64,000 bases of DNA from Rhodothermus marinus (lineage in GTDB: Bacteria > Bacteroidota > Rhodothermia > Rhodothermales > Rhodothermaceae). Shown here piece by piece: positions 1 through 8,634 of this stretch. The notes beneath the pieces are model-generated. The model had not been told where the DNA came from. It made no database searches and worked only from the letters and a program-made list of their open reading frames with translations. Both the position numbers and the translations under genes were made by a program. The DNA lies in the NCBI RefSeq assembly GCF_009936275.1, contig NZ_AP019797.1, forward strand, positions 1,231,501 to 1,295,500, in the 5' to 3' direction. Positions within the stretch are counted from its first letter, which is position 1, and the number at the start of each line of letters is the position of its first letter.

Positions 1-260
1 TTCACGAACAGCTTCACGGCCGGGATGCCCCGGACGCCGTATTGCATGGCCAGCTCCGGATGTTCGTCCGTGTTGACCTTCACCAGCTTCCACTTGCCGG
101 CGTATTTCTGCGCCAGGCGTTCGAGCACGGGGCCCAGAATCTGGCAGGGGCCGCACCAGGGCGCCCAGAAATCCACCAGGACGGGCATCCGATAGCTGGC
201 TTCCAGAACGTCTCGCTGAAAATCCGTTACTTCATAAACCGTCGCGTTCGTACCTTGCAT
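1..260 (-). CDS. Thioredoxin-domain protein, C-terminus beyond window
   Basis: A minus-strand reading frame opens at the ATG whose complement is at 258-260 and runs off the left edge. The visible 86 residues form a thioredoxin fold start: the redox motif WCGPC has its cysteines at residues 36 and 39, followed by a KVNTDE strand and the cis-proline segment GIPAVKLF. These are hallmarks of thioredoxin and of the longer CnoX/YbbN co-chaperone-type proteins; the [13 protein letters not shown] wording is a little more CnoX-like, but the decisive TPR tail is outside the window. No signal peptide is visible, so a cytoplasmic disulfide reductase or holdase is expected. It is divergent from the propeller lipoprotein at 341. 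Confidence 0.85.
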   Translation of the reverse strand, partial: MQGTNATVYEVTDFQRDVLEASYRMPVLVDFWAPWCGPCQILGPVLERLAQKYAGKWKLVKVNTDEHPELAMQYGVRGIPAVKLFV

Positions 261-340
261 CGTTCCACCGGGTTGGTTTTTTCCGGAAAACAACCGGCGC
301 CGAGCGCCGACAAGATTCAGACCATCCACGGAAGTATGCC

Positions 341-1480
341 ATGCTGACAGTACGTAGCGTTTTTCTGATCAGTCTGCTGATCGTTCCGGCCTGCACACCG
401 AATTCATCCCCGCCTGCAGAGGCTTATGATCCGGCATCCGACTCGCTCCGCTTTCCGGGCGAGGTACACCTGCGCAACATCCGACAGCTGACCTTCGGTG
501 GCAACAACGCCGAGGCCTACTGGAGCTACGACGACCGCTACCTGGTCTTTCAGAGCGACTGGGCGGCCATCAATCCACAGGGCTGTGACCAGATCTTTCT
601 GATGCGGGCCGATGGCAGGCCGCTCGCCAACGGCGAGCGCTATCGGCTGCTTTCGACCGGGAAAGGCCGCACCACGTGCGCCTACTTTCTGCCGGACGGG
701 CGTGTGCTCTACGCTTCGACGCACGCGGCCGGCCCTGAATGCCCACCCGTGCAGCGCACGGCCGAAGGGCGCTACGTCTGGCCCGTCTACGACACCTACG
801 ACATTTACATAACCGACACGACGGGCGCGGAGCCCGAGCTGCTCATCGGCGGGCCCGGCTACGACGCCGAGGCGACCGTCTCGCCGGACGGCCGCTACGT
901 GGTCTTCACCTCCAGCCGGACGGGCGACCTGGAACTCTGGCGCTACGACCTGCAGACGGGCGAGCTGCTACAGCTCACGCACGAGCTGGGCTACGACGGT
1001 GGGGCCTTCTTCTCACCGGACGGAAGCAGGATCGTCTGGCGGGCCAGCCGCCCCACCGGCGAGGCGGCCGAGCGCTACCGGCGGCTGCTGGCACAGGGGC
1101 TCGTCGAACCGACCGACATGGATCTGTTCGTGGCCGATGCCGACGGAAGCAACCCGCGTCGGGTAATCCAGCTACCCGGTTCGCAATGGGCGCCGTACTT
1201 TCACCCCGACGGCGAGCGGATCATCTTCGCCTCGAACCACCACACCGAGGGCGGGCGGCTGTTCGATCTGTTTCTGATTCGGCTGGACGGCACCGGCCTG
1301 GAGCAGATCACCCATTCGGGTACGTTCGACGCGTTTCCGATGTTTTCGCGCGACGGCAAGCGGCTCGTTTTCGCTTCGAACCGCAATGCCCGGGGGGAGC
1401 CCTCGCGTGAGACGAACATTTTCGTGGCGGACTGGGTCGAACATCCGGAGCCTGTGGACCTGAACTTCGGCCGCGAATGA
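341..1480 (+). CDS. TolB-like beta-propeller lipoprotein
   Basis: 379 aa. The N-terminus is a lipoprotein signal ending in a lipobox IVPAC with the acylated cysteine at residue 18. The mature part is a string of PD40/TolB-type blades: repeats carrying S-P-D-G-x-x-(I/V)-V-F-x-S (for example around residues 185, 228, 289 and 336) followed by L-x-x-I-D/R-x-D-G-T. Such proteins are periplasmic or surface-anchored scaffolds; the ligand cannot be read from the sequence. The stop codon overlaps the start of the next gene (ATGA), so the two are probably translated together. Periplasmic or outer-membrane location is inferred from the lipobox. Confidence 0.85.
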   Translation: MLTVRSVFLISLLIVPACTPNSSPPAEAYDPASDSLRFPGEVHLRNIRQLTFGGNNAEAYWSYDDRYLVFQSDWAAINPQGCDQIFLMRADGRPLANGERYRLLSTGKGRTTCAYFLPDGRVLYASTHAAGPECPPVQRTAEGRYVWPVYDTYDIYITDTTGAEPELLIGGPGYDAEATVSPDGRYVVFTSSRTGDLELWRYDLQTGELLQLTHELGYDGGAFFSPDGSRIVWRASRPTGEAAERYRRLLAQGLVEPTDMDLFVADADGSNPRRVIQLPGSQWAPYFHPDGERIIFASNHHTEGGRLFDLFLIRLDGTGLEQITHSGTFDAFPMFSRDGKRLVFASNRNARGEPSRETNIFVADWVEHPEPVDLNFGRE

Positions 1481-1923
1481 TGCTGCGCTGGTTGCGACGC
1501 CATGCTGAGCCGGTTTCCTGGGCGTCTGCCTGCCGACGGGCCGTCCGGGGCGCCGCCTATCTGGACCGGGTCGATCCCGGCTGGTACCGGCACGTCGATC
1601 TGGATCGGCTGGAGCTGGCCGACGGCGCGCGGTGCGTGCTGGGCCAGCGCTACGGGGCGTTCTTTCCGGGATTGACGCGGGCCGGCCTGTTGAACCTGAG
1701 CAGCGCGCCGCTGGGAAGCCTTTCGCCTGTCGATTATGGCTTTCTGTGCGTGCAGGGCGTGGACGAAGCGACGCAGGCGCGCGACTATGCATTGCTCAAC
1801 CGCGCCTGGCGCCGGGAAATCCGGCGGCGACGCCGGCGCGATGCGTCAGCGGCGGCGCAGGATCTGCCGGAGTTCGCGGGCGCGGCGCACGAGCGCGAGC
1901 CCGATGCCGCCGCTCATCAGTAG
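1477..1923 (+). CDS. Hypothetical protein coupled to propeller lipoprotein
   Basis: 148 aa, starting in a 4-bp ATGA overlap with the upstream lipoprotein gene. No signal peptide or membrane span. The middle (residues 25-85) has an ordered-looking segment with aromatic and hydrophobic spacing (DPGWYRHVDLDRLEL, GQRYGAFFPGL, VDYGFLC). The last ~45 residues are arginine/alanine rich. I do not recognise the family. The 3' 78 bp overlap the end of ccmF on the other strand, so the C-terminal tail may be partly an accident of that overlap. The translational coupling and the ordered first 110 residues are the arguments that this is a gene. Confidence 0.55.
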   Translation: MMLRWLRRHAEPVSWASACRRAVRGAAYLDRVDPGWYRHVDLDRLELADGARCVLGQRYGAFFPGLTRAGLLNLSSAPLGSLSPVDYGFLCVQGVDEATQARDYALLNRAWRREIRRRRRRDASAAAQDLPEFAGAAHEREPDAAAHQ

Positions 1924-4305
1924 AAAGCCGAGCCAGACCAGGTTGATCAGCGGCTTTTCGTAGGCCTGCACGACGATCCAGTCGTCGGGCATCACCTCGA
2001 CGCCTTCGATGGCCAGCGTGATCTCGCCGGAGCTGACGTTCATGCCCGTGAACGTCACGGCCAGGTTCCAGTCGCGCACGCGCGTCTGGATGTACTGCAC
2101 CGAGCGATCGGCACGCACCAGATAGACGGGCCGGAGCGTGCGCGTCTCCTGCGTCTGCAGGTTCGTCAGGTGCAGTACGGCCGCCACTGCGATGGCCGTA
2201 CTGTCGGGGAGCAGGGAGGGATCGACCTGCGTGTCGAAGCCCACGAAGCGGAGGGCGAACTCCTGGCGGCCGAGCACGACCGAATCGCCGCGGGCCAGCA
2301 CCAGCTCGCCGCCGTTCTCCGAAAAAGTCGAATCCTGCTCGAACATCTCGGCGGGCGAGACGGCCACGAACAGGTCTTTCCAGAGCCCCAGTTTGATGTC
2401 GGGATGCAGGATCCACTCGCCCCGCCGGTTCTGGTAGGCGACGGGCTCGAGCGTAAAGGTGCGGCCGTCGGGTGCGGTGAACGACAGGCGGTAGAACGCA
2501 TGGCCTTCCGGTGTGAAGCCGCGCCCTTCGTAGCGCACCTCGTAGCCGCCCACGCGGCGGGCCTCCTCGCGCACGAGCACGAAGTTGGTGCGCTCGTCGT
2601 CGCGCAGGGCCGGGGGAACGTCCCGGTGGGGGAGGGGCAGGCTGAAGCCGCTGGAGGCCACCACGCCCAGCAGCATCACGCCCAGGCCAATGTGCGAAAG
2701 CGCGCCGCCGGCCAGACGCGGGTTGCCCCGGGCGATGCGCCAGAGCACCTGTAGATTTCCGAAGAAGGCGAAAAACGCCGCAAAAACGAGCAGCAAGAGC
2801 AGCAGGCTGAAGCCGTAGGCCTGCCAGAGCTGCGTCAGACCGCCCAGCACGCCGGCCTGCGCCATCGGGCTGCCTGAAGCGGCGATGGGGGGACGCACCG
2901 TGTATTCGACGAACGGTGTCAGGAGCAGCACGGCCAGCGTGGCTACGACCGAGAGCGCCAGCGGTCGCAGCAACAGCCGGTGCGCCATCTCGATGTCCAT
3001 CTTGTGCCACCAGATGAGCTGGGCCGCGCCCATCAGGAACGTGAAGACCACGGCCAGCGGAAGCGTCCACTGGTTGTAGAACGAGGTGGCGACGCTGGCC
3101 GGGTTGTCTCGGAACAGCTTGCCCAGGATGGGCGCGCTCGTGCCCACCAGGATCACCAGGGCGGTGACGGTCAGCAGCAGCGCCCCGACGAAGATCAGCG
3201 CTTCCCGCGAGAGCAGCGGTGGCTCTTCGGCCGGGGCCGGAAGCTCCCGGTAACGCACAAGCAGCAGGCCGCCGCCCAGCAGCGTCATGGCGGCGATCCA
3301 CACTACGAGCTGATTGTGCAGGCCCAGATCGACGAACGAGTGCACGGAGAGATCCCCCAGAATGCCGCTGCGCGTCAGGAACGTCGAGTAGATCACCAGC
3401 ACGTAGCTGATCAGGCTCAGCACGAGGGCCATGCGGTAGCCGCGGCCGCTGCGCCGCTGGATGAGCATGGCGTGCAGGGCTGCCGCACCCGTCAGCCAGG
3501 GCACGAACGAGGAATTTTCCACGGGATCCCAGGCCCAGTAGCCGCCGAACGAGAGCGTCTCGTACGCCCAGTAGCCGCCCAGCAGGATGCCCAGGCCCAG
3601 CACGAGCACGGCGAAAAGCATCCAGGGCATGGCCACGCGGATCCAGTCGCGGTAGCGCCGCTGCCAGAGGGCGGCCACAGCCAGCGCAAACGGCGCCACC
3701 ATGGCCGCGAAGCCCACGAACAGCGTCGGCGGATGGGCTGTCATCCAGGGGTTCATCAGCAGGTCGTTGAGGCCGTTGCCGTCGGCCGGCACGAAGGCGG
3801 GATTCTGGCGGAAGATCGGCGCGTCCGGAAAGCGTTCGACGAGAAGCTGGAAGGGCGAGGAGCCGATCGCCAGGGGCCCCAGCTTCAACCCCACGATCAT
3901 CGACAGCAGAAACGCCTGGCTGAGTGCCACGACGGCCATGGCCGGCGCTTCGAAGCGCCCCGACCAGCGCATGAGCCCGAAGCCGATCAGACCCGTATAG
4001 AGAATCCAGAGCAGAAACGAGCCTTCCTGTCCGGCCCAGAACGAAGAAATCAGGTAGTGCAGCGGAAGGTCGCGCGACGAGTACTGATAGACGTAGGCGT
4101 ACTGAAACTGGTGCGTTAGGATCAGATAGAGGAGTACGGCGGAAGCCACCCCCGTGGCCCCGAACATCACGCCCCAGCTTCCCCGAGCCAGGCGGAGCCA
4201 GTCGAACGCTTCGCGCCGGCGGGCGGCCTGCAGATACGCCAGCCCGGCCAGCAGGCACGCCACGAAAGCCGACAGGACGGCCAGTTGTCCCAGAACCCCT
4301 GCCAT
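1846..4305 (-). CDS. ccmF: Cytochrome c heme lyase subunit CcmF
   Basis: About 819 aa counted from the ATG at 4305, chosen because it directly precedes a hydrophobic first membrane helix; an in-frame ATG at 4350 would add 15 residues. It is a polytopic membrane protein of the CcmF/NrfE/CcsA family. The tryptophan-rich heme-handling signature GGYWAWDPVENSSF lies around residues 250-265, followed by further helices and, in the last third, a large soluble periplasmic domain ending in one more helix. CcmF attaches heme to apocytochrome c in system I maturation. No other ccm genes are visible in this window. Its 3' end overlaps a convergent hypothetical gene by 78 bp. Confidence 0.93.
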   Translation of the reverse strand: MAGVLGQLAVLSAFVACLLAGLAYLQAARRREAFDWLRLARGSWGVMFGATGVASAVLLYLILTHQFQYAYVYQYSSRDLPLHYLISSFWAGQEGSFLLWILYTGLIGFGLMRWSGRFEAPAMAVVALSQAFLLSMIVGLKLGPLAIGSSPFQLLVERFPDAPIFRQNPAFVPADGNGLNDLLMNPWMTAHPPTLFVGFAAMVAPFALAVAALWQRRYRDWIRVAMPWMLFAVLVLGLGILLGGYWAYETLSFGGYWAWDPVENSSFVPWLTGAAALHAMLIQRRSGRGYRMALVLSLISYVLVIYSTFLTRSGILGDLSVHSFVDLGLHNQLVVWIAAMTLLGGGLLLVRYRELPAPAEEPPLLSREALIFVGALLLTVTALVILVGTSAPILGKLFRDNPASVATSFYNQWTLPLAVVFTFLMGAAQLIWWHKMDIEMAHRLLLRPLALSVVATLAVLLLTPFVEYTVRPPIAASGSPMAQAGVLGGLTQLWQAYGFSLLLLLLVFAAFFAFFGNLQVLWRIARGNPRLAGGALSHIGLGVMLLGVVASSGFSLPLPHRDVPPALRDDERTNFVLVREEARRVGGYEVRYEGRGFTPEGHAFYRLSFTAPDGRTFTLEPVAYQNRRGEWILHPDIKLGLWKDLFVAVSPAEMFEQDSTFSENGGELVLARGDSVVLGRQEFALRFVGFDTQVDPSLLPDSTAIAVAAVLHLTNLQTQETRTLRPVYLVRADRSVQYIQTRVRDWNLAVTFTGMNVSSGEITLAIEGVEVMPDDWIVVQAYEKPLINLVWLGFLLMSGGIGLALVRRARELRQILRRR

Positions 4306-4431
4306 GATCGCTGCTTGATTGCCCCGGAAGTCTCCAGAGCAGAAAGGCATTGCGTCGAAGGGGTTCCGAAAGAGCGGCTTTCCCGGCCGATTTGCCGCCC
4401 TGATTCACCAGATTTTTCTTGCCGGTCTTAA

Positions 4432-4602
4432 TCGCTGATTCACTGATGCATGATGGCACCTCCATTTGCCCAACATGATCTGACGAACAGACTGGGCGGA
4501 CACAGTGGTCCGCCCCTACGGGATAGGGAAAACGTCAAGGATCTGGTAGGGGCGCACCGAAGTGTGCGCCCGTGCTTTCTCACTATGATTTCCCGGAAAT
4601 CG
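4432..4602. repeat. Dispersed REP/BIME-like palindromic module, copy 1
   Basis: A noncoding module between ccmF and the propeller gene. It contains two hairpin-forming palindromes: arms GGGCGGAC/GTCCGCCC around 4494-4514, and GGGCGCAC/GTGCGCCC around 4549-4571. They face each other through GCCCCTAC and GTAGGGGC ends, separated by a conserved spacer. The same arrangement, spacer included (ggatagggaaaacg), occurs at 21152-21333, together with a shared upstream stretch containing gatcgctgatt-like sequence. The GTAGGGGC heads match those of the palindrome beside the RAYT gene at 17416-17490, so these are inferred to be REP pairs mobilised in trans. Confidence 0.75.
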
Positions 4603-4604
4603 TC

Positions 4605-5696
4605 TTACTTCACCGCATACACGGCAATCTGCTGAACGCCTTCGTCTGTGGCCGTGAGGGCATAGCCGGTCCCCTGACGGATCAGGTAGAAATAGGCCAC
4701 GCGGTCCAGGCGGAGTTTGCGCCGGAGCTGTCCATCCGGGCCGAAGACCCAGTATTCGGTCTGTCCGCTTTCGACGGATTCCGGCGTATTGACCGCTACC
4801 CAGATCTGTCCCTGATCGTCTACGATCAGGTCTTGAAACGCCGATAAGTGCTTCGGTGCAATGCGGCGATTGCGGGCGATGGCTTCTGGATTCGTGACTC
4901 CGATTTCCTGCAGGTAAGCTTCCAGCATGGCGTCGGAGATGGGGACGCGGGGTATATCCTGGCGGATCAGCAGCTGAGGCGGACCGTTGCGCGGCTTGCG
5001 ATACACTTCCAGCCGTTCGGTGTAGCCGTAGACGAACTGATCGTCCGGCGTGAGCGCGATCACCGGGCGCGGGCCCAGCGGGACAAGATCGACCCGCACG
5101 CCGCCTTCCATGTACTCCACATGCCGCGGGGTGTCGGGTAGTTCGAGCACCGGGGCACCGAGTGTGCCGTCGGGGTTCAGCGGACGGACGGTCACGATCG
5201 GGCGGGCTGCCTGGGTCGGATCGGCAAAAGGACGGGTTGTCAGAATGAAGACCTGGCTGTCGGCGGCAACCCACAGGCCACGGGCGCCTAGCAATAGATC
5301 GGCGCTCACGGTAGGTTCTTCTTCCTGGGCTTGAATCGACAGCGTGCCCAGGAGGGTGCCGTCCAGGGAGAATCGGGTCAGGCGTCGCGTCTCGACGTCC
5401 AGTGTGTAGAGTTGATTGTGCCGGATCACCATGGCGGCCAGTGCCTGAAACTCCCCCGGTCCCATGCCCGGTTGGCCGATCTGTCGAAGATAGGTGCCCG
5501 TTTCGGAAAAGACATGCACGCATCGGTTCACCGGGTCGGCCACATACAGGCGACCGTCGTGGTCGAGTGCCAGGCCCAGGATTGCACCGACGCGTTCATT
5601 TTCGAGCAGGCGCTGCGGCGTCAGAACCGGCTGCGCAACCGCCGAAGTCAGTAGCAGCACCTGCAGCCATCCTGTGAGCAAGCCAACTCGGTACAT
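4605..5696 (-). CDS. Secreted six-bladed beta-propeller (NHL-like) protein
   Basis: 363 aa from the ATG at 5696; an in-frame TTG three codons earlier is possible. A signal peptide (YRVGLLTGWLQVLLLTS-AVAQ) is followed by NHL/six-bladed propeller repeats: LALDHDGRLYVADPVNRCVHVF, then the diagnostic G-x-G-M-G-P-G-E-F segment, then further G-x-(I/L)-W-V-A blades near the C-terminus. It belongs to the same family as the genes at 7603 and 6410. Family members in Bacteroidota are secreted or lipoprotein propellers of unknown ligand, often found beside tiny secreted peptides, as here (peptide A at 5793). A 16-bp hairpin separates the two genes. Confidence 0.8.
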   Translation of the reverse strand: MYRVGLLTGWLQVLLLTSAVAQPVLTPQRLLENERVGAILGLALDHDGRLYVADPVNRCVHVFSETGTYLRQIGQPGMGPGEFQALAAMVIRHNQLYTLDVETRRLTRFSLDGTLLGTLSIQAQEEEPTVSADLLLGARGLWVAADSQVFILTTRPFADPTQAARPIVTVRPLNPDGTLGAPVLELPDTPRHVEYMEGGVRVDLVPLGPRPVIALTPDDQFVYGYTERLEVYRKPRNGPPQLLIRQDIPRVPISDAMLEAYLQEIGVTNPEAIARNRRIAPKHLSAFQDLIVDDQGQIWVAVNTPESVESGQTEYWVFGPDGQLRRKLRLDRVAYFYLIRQGTGYALTATDEGVQQIAVYAVK

Positions 5697-5734
5697 CGTG
5701 ATCAAAACTTATTACTGGTTGTGTTAGGTATTTT

Positions 5735-5768
5735 CTCCGGGCCGGTTTCGGGCGAAACCGGCCCGGAG
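5735..5768. promoter_or_regulatory. Perfect 16-bp intercistronic hairpin
   Basis: Two 16-nt arms (5735-5750 and 5753-5768) are perfectly complementary around a 2-nt loop, very GC-rich, between the stop of the cysteine-rich peptide gene and the start of the propeller gene on the minus strand. In the direction of transcription it is followed by AAAATACC rather than a T-run, so it is not an orthodox intrinsic terminator. A barrier to 3' decay or partial attenuation, giving more peptide than propeller, is the likeliest role (inference). Confidence 0.6.
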
Positions 5769-5792
5769 GGTTTGTTTCAGGAATTACGGTCA

Positions 5793-6056
5793 CTACTGCG
5801 GCCGGGAAAGGCACTCACAATCGCCTCCGCTGGCACTGCATGGACCATCACAGGTGCAACAGCTTTTCTTTTTGAATATCAAAAAACCAACGGAAGAACA
5901 GCACTCGTTTGTCAGTAGACATGATGTAGAGAATTTGGCGTTCAGTGCTGCGTAGGTAGCAAGGAGTGGGTAAATAGGAGTTTCTTTAGCAGGTGCTTGT
6001 GGGGAAAATGCCAGGAAGCCCAGCACCATGGCAACGGAGAGCAGTAACCCTTTCAT
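5793..6056 (-). CDS. Small cysteine-rich secreted peptide A
   Basis: 87 aa, starting at the ATG at 6056 because a strong Shine-Dalgarno AAGGAGGT lies 5 nt upstream; upstream in-frame codons are part of the duplicated leader. The N-terminus is a clear signal peptide (MKGLLLSVAMVLGFLAF..APAK). The mature peptide of about 60 residues has nine cysteines, including CC pairs, ending in CTCDGPC and DCEC. It therefore probably forms several disulfides or binds metal. I do not recognise a named family; the size, signal and adjacency to a six-bladed propeller resemble the arrangement of NVEALA-type peptides in Bacteroides. It is too small for many gene callers. A second such gene is at 8635. Confidence 0.7.
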   Translation of the reverse strand: MKGLLLSVAMVLGFLAFSPQAPAKETPIYPLLATYAALNAKFSTSCLLTNECCSSVGFLIFKKKSCCTCDGPCSASGGDCECLSRPQ

Positions 6057-6113
6057 GACCCACCTCCTTAAAGATTGGCGGTTCGCACCCGATTGGCCCC
6101 GGGCCGGCTGTCG

Positions 6114-6146
6114 GGGGTGCGGGCCGGACGACCGACCTCGCACCCC
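6114..6146 (-). promoter_or_regulatory. Inverted repeat in duplicated leader, copy 1
   Basis: Arms GGGGTGCG (6114-6121) and CGCACCCC (6139-6146) with a further six-base-pair inner stem and a four-base loop. It directly abuts the TAATTA box of the putative promoter, so it could be an operator or form the 5' end of the peptide mRNA. The same structure is conserved in the second leader. Confidence 0.5.
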
Positions 6147-6178
6147 TAATTAACACACACACACACACAGTTTGTCAA
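6147..6178 (-). promoter_or_regulatory. Putative promoter with (AC)n spacer, peptide A
   Basis: Reading the minus strand: a TTGACA box (complement at 6173-6178), a 20-nt spacer dominated by a GT microsatellite (AC on the plus strand, 6153-6169), and a TAATTA box (6147-6152). Length change in the dinucleotide tract would alter box spacing, the textbook form of promoter phase variation. The second copy has a 22-nt spacer. The boxes are assigned by eye. Confidence 0.45.
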
Positions 6179-6409
6179 GAGGGGCTTCGGGAAGCAATGG
6201 CTCAAATTTTCAGAACATATGGGCACTATGGCGCACCCGGTGAAGGGCGCCGAGACTGAAAGCGTTAGGGAGAACTGGATGGAGTCGAAATGGCCGGCGA
6301 AAAGGGCGAGCCGGCAACGCGGAGTGCGTTTCGCTGCCATGGATCGACGTGTCGGGGGTGGGGTGCGGCCGGCAAGGGGACGGGTGTTTGAAAGGGCCGG
6401 GACGGAGCG

Positions 6410-7454
6410 TCAGCGCCGGATCGTTACCACGGTATCCTGCGAGGCGTAGATCAGCGAGTCGCGCACGTAAAGCATTCCAGCCCACTCCGGAAACGGAATC
6501 GTGAACCGGTACGTGCCTGTCTGCGCGTCATACACATCGATCTGGTAAAAGGTCTTGTCCGCGTTGCGGCCCTTGTACAGGTACACATACTGCCGATCGA
6601 CGGAGGTTGCGTATGTTGAGGAGGGAGCACTTCGATCTACCCATTGTGCGCTGCCGCGCTGGACCAGCTTCGGGATCGGGACAGGCTCGATCGTGGTGCG
6701 GTAGTATTTCAGGTCGCCGTTCGGCCGAAAGGCCGCGATCCAGCCGATCCGCCGGGGCGTGTACACAAAGAAGCTATCGACACCGGTAATCAGGCCGTCC
6801 AGTAGCAGGCTCACGGTCTCCTGTCTTTCCAGAAACTCCCCGAAGCGATCCAGATAGACCAGCCGATACCTGCCGTCCCGGCTTTCCAGTCGATAGAGTT
6901 CAAACAGGGCGTCGTGGTAGGGATCGAGCGGCTCCACGGCCAGCAGTTGCCCGGACAGCAGGGCCAGGTGGTAAGGGCGACGTTTCGGCTGCAGGGAGGC
7001 CAGGAGGCGCCCATCGGGGGCAAACAGCCAGATACGGCTGTTCTCGCGTCGCACACGTAAACCCGGCCCTCGCTATCCACTTCGAAGTCACTGACCATGG
7101 CAAATTCGCCCGGCCCCTGTCCGGGGCCGCGTCCGTAGCGCTGCAGGATCTGCCTGGTCTGTGGGGCGAAGCGGACCACCTGCGAGGCGCCCCGGTCGAA
7201 AACGAACCGTCCGGTCCCGGCCGCACAAAGTCCGGGTTGTTGAGGAACGTTTCGGGGCGGTCGCCCAGCACCCGGAGTCGTTCGAAGGTGATTTCCGGGA
7301 AAAGGCGCTCGGTTCGGTCCTGCGGTTGTGGTGGCGGAAGGCGATCGGAAAGCCGAGCTTCGGAGGGGCCCTTGGAGGAGGTCAGCAGCGCCAGGGCAAG
7401 TCCGCCGCCGAGTAGCAGGATGACTACGACCGGGGCTCGAAAAAACCGACGCAT
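6410..7454 (-). pseudogene. Six-bladed propeller gene with two frameshifts
   Basis: Three minus-strand frame segments join into one secreted propeller. The first, from the ATG at 7454, has a signal peptide (RRFFRAPVVVILLLGGGLALALL) and continues to NNPDFVRPGPDG. The second carries GRFVFDRGASQVVRF, the G-x-G-P-G-E-F motif and GRVYVCDAR. The third runs from ENSRIWLFAPDGRLL to the stop at 6410. The frame changes near 7210-7225 and again near 7047-7060, each by a single base. Both junctions join sensible propeller sequence, so the loss is recent or a sequencing error. It is paralogous to the genes at 4605 and 7603. Confidence 0.8.
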
Positions 7455-7602
7455 GGCTGCCGGAGATCGGACGTTCGTGCCCGGAAAGGTCCCGGGAAAA
7501 TTAATCGGGCGTCCTGCTTTGTTCAGGGCTTCAGATGCAGTTGTTACAATTGCTTAAGCCAGAGTGTCCCGCCAGAATGAGGGATGCAGTCCGAACCGGT
7601 AT

Positions 7603-8607
7603 TTACTTTTCTGGAGAACAGACGGTATCACCCTGCAGCCGGTATGCCAGGAGGGCGACTTCGTTGATCAGGTAGAGCCGGTCCCGGTAGAAGGTGAACG
7701 ACGAACCACCACGGGGGAGCTGCATGCTGTAGCAGTAGCGGCCGTCCTGTCGGTGATAGATGTCGAGGACGGCGCGATAGCGCCCGTCGGCCGGTATCAG
7801 GCCCAGCACGGCGAACGTCTCCGGGTGTGGCCCCGGAGCGATGTCGTACGATACGAAGCGATGCCGTGGGGTCAGGCGCAGGCCGCCTTCCGGCGTGCGT
7901 TCGGGTTGAGGGAAGGGAACGGGATCGATGCCGGTCCGCGAGAAGCGCACGCGGCCGTCCCAGCCGAACGAGGCGACCCAGCCTGCACGAACCGCCGTGT
8001 AGTAAAAGCCCTCTTGATCCCCCATCAATAAGCCGTCGAAGGCAATCCAGCGAGGGACCTGGTCAGCCGCCAGTTGTCCGAAAAAGCCGAGCGGGTGGCC
8101 GTCACGGAACAGGGCGAAGGCACCCTCGCGCCGTGGCGAGAGCGGAAAGAGCACGTAACGCCGTCCGTCAGGCGAGATGGCCAGCCGGCTGGCGGGAAAA
8201 GGTAGCATCCAGAGCGTATCGAGCGCTCCATCTACTGCAAAGACGGTCACCCGGGCCGTGGTGGCGTCCAGCACCCAGACGCGGCCCTGCGCATCGACCG
8301 CGAAGTCGATCGGGTGGCTGAATTCACCCGGCCCCTGTCCTTCGCCCTGGCCTATGATGCGTTGCAGCTGGCCGTCCGGAGTGAAAACCCGGAGTCGCAT
8401 GTCGCCGTAGTCCATCACATAGACGCGTCCGTCCGGCCCGACTTCCACTTGGCTAGGATGGAGCAGTTCGGGTTCGTCCACTTGCCACAGCAACTCCCAC
8501 TGCACAGAGCGGTAGGTGCGGTCAGAAGGTGAAAGGAAAGCAGCGGCAAAGAGGCACAGCAGTATCCCCTTTGCCGCTGCACGCGTCCAGATGGGTAGGC
8601 CCTTCAT
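7603..8607 (-). CDS. Secreted six-bladed beta-propeller (NHL-like) protein
   Basis: 334 aa from the ATG at 8607, with GAAAGG a few bases upstream. The N-terminus is a signal peptide (KGLPIWTRAAAKGILLCLFAAAFL). Blades follow: VEVGPDGRVYVMDYGDMRLRVF, G-Q-G-P-G-E-F, FAVDAQGRVWVLDATTARVTVF and LAISPDGRRYVLF. This is the intact counterpart of the frameshifted gene at 6410. It starts 27 bp after the stop of peptide B, so the pair is likely one transcript. Function is unknown; export and a scaffold or ligand-binding role are inferred from the fold. Confidence 0.8.
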   Translation of the reverse strand: MKGLPIWTRAAAKGILLCLFAAAFLSPSDRTYRSVQWELLWQVDEPELLHPSQVEVGPDGRVYVMDYGDMRLRVFTPDGQLQRIIGQGEGQGPGEFSHPIDFAVDAQGRVWVLDATTARVTVFAVDGALDTLWMLPFPASRLAISPDGRRYVLFPLSPRREGAFALFRDGHPLGFFGQLAADQVPRWIAFDGLLMGDQEGFYYTAVRAGWVASFGWDGRVRFSRTGIDPVPFPQPERTPEGGLRLTPRHRFVSYDIAPGPHPETFAVLGLIPADGRYRAVLDIYHRQDGRYCYSMQLPRGGSSFTFYRDRLYLINEVALLAYRLQGDTVCSPEK

Positions 8608-8634
8608 TGACCTTTCAATCAGGCTTTCAAAAAC

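Larger units (their letters stand above)
6057..6428 (-). repeat. Duplicated leader region, copy 1
   Basis: This noncoding stretch upstream of peptide A is nearly identical to 8839-9218 upstream of peptide B. It runs from the ribosome-binding site through an inverted repeat, an (AC)n tract, a putative promoter, and on to the last codons of the preceding propeller gene. Differences are scattered substitutions and short indels, including one AC unit. It marks a tandem duplication of about 2.8 kb and accounts for the 350-bp gap between peptide A and the propeller pseudogene. Confidence 0.9.

Noticed and set aside
253-340. Palindrome-rich 80-bp divergent gap (TTTTCCGGAAAA)
   Set aside because: A single imperfect inverted repeat between divergent genes; could be an operator, but nothing else supports it.
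1796-4465. Long 889-codon minus-strand frame
   Set aside because: It is a shadow of ccmF; the ccmF frame carries the conserved membrane and heme motifs while this one has low-complexity R/A/G sequence.
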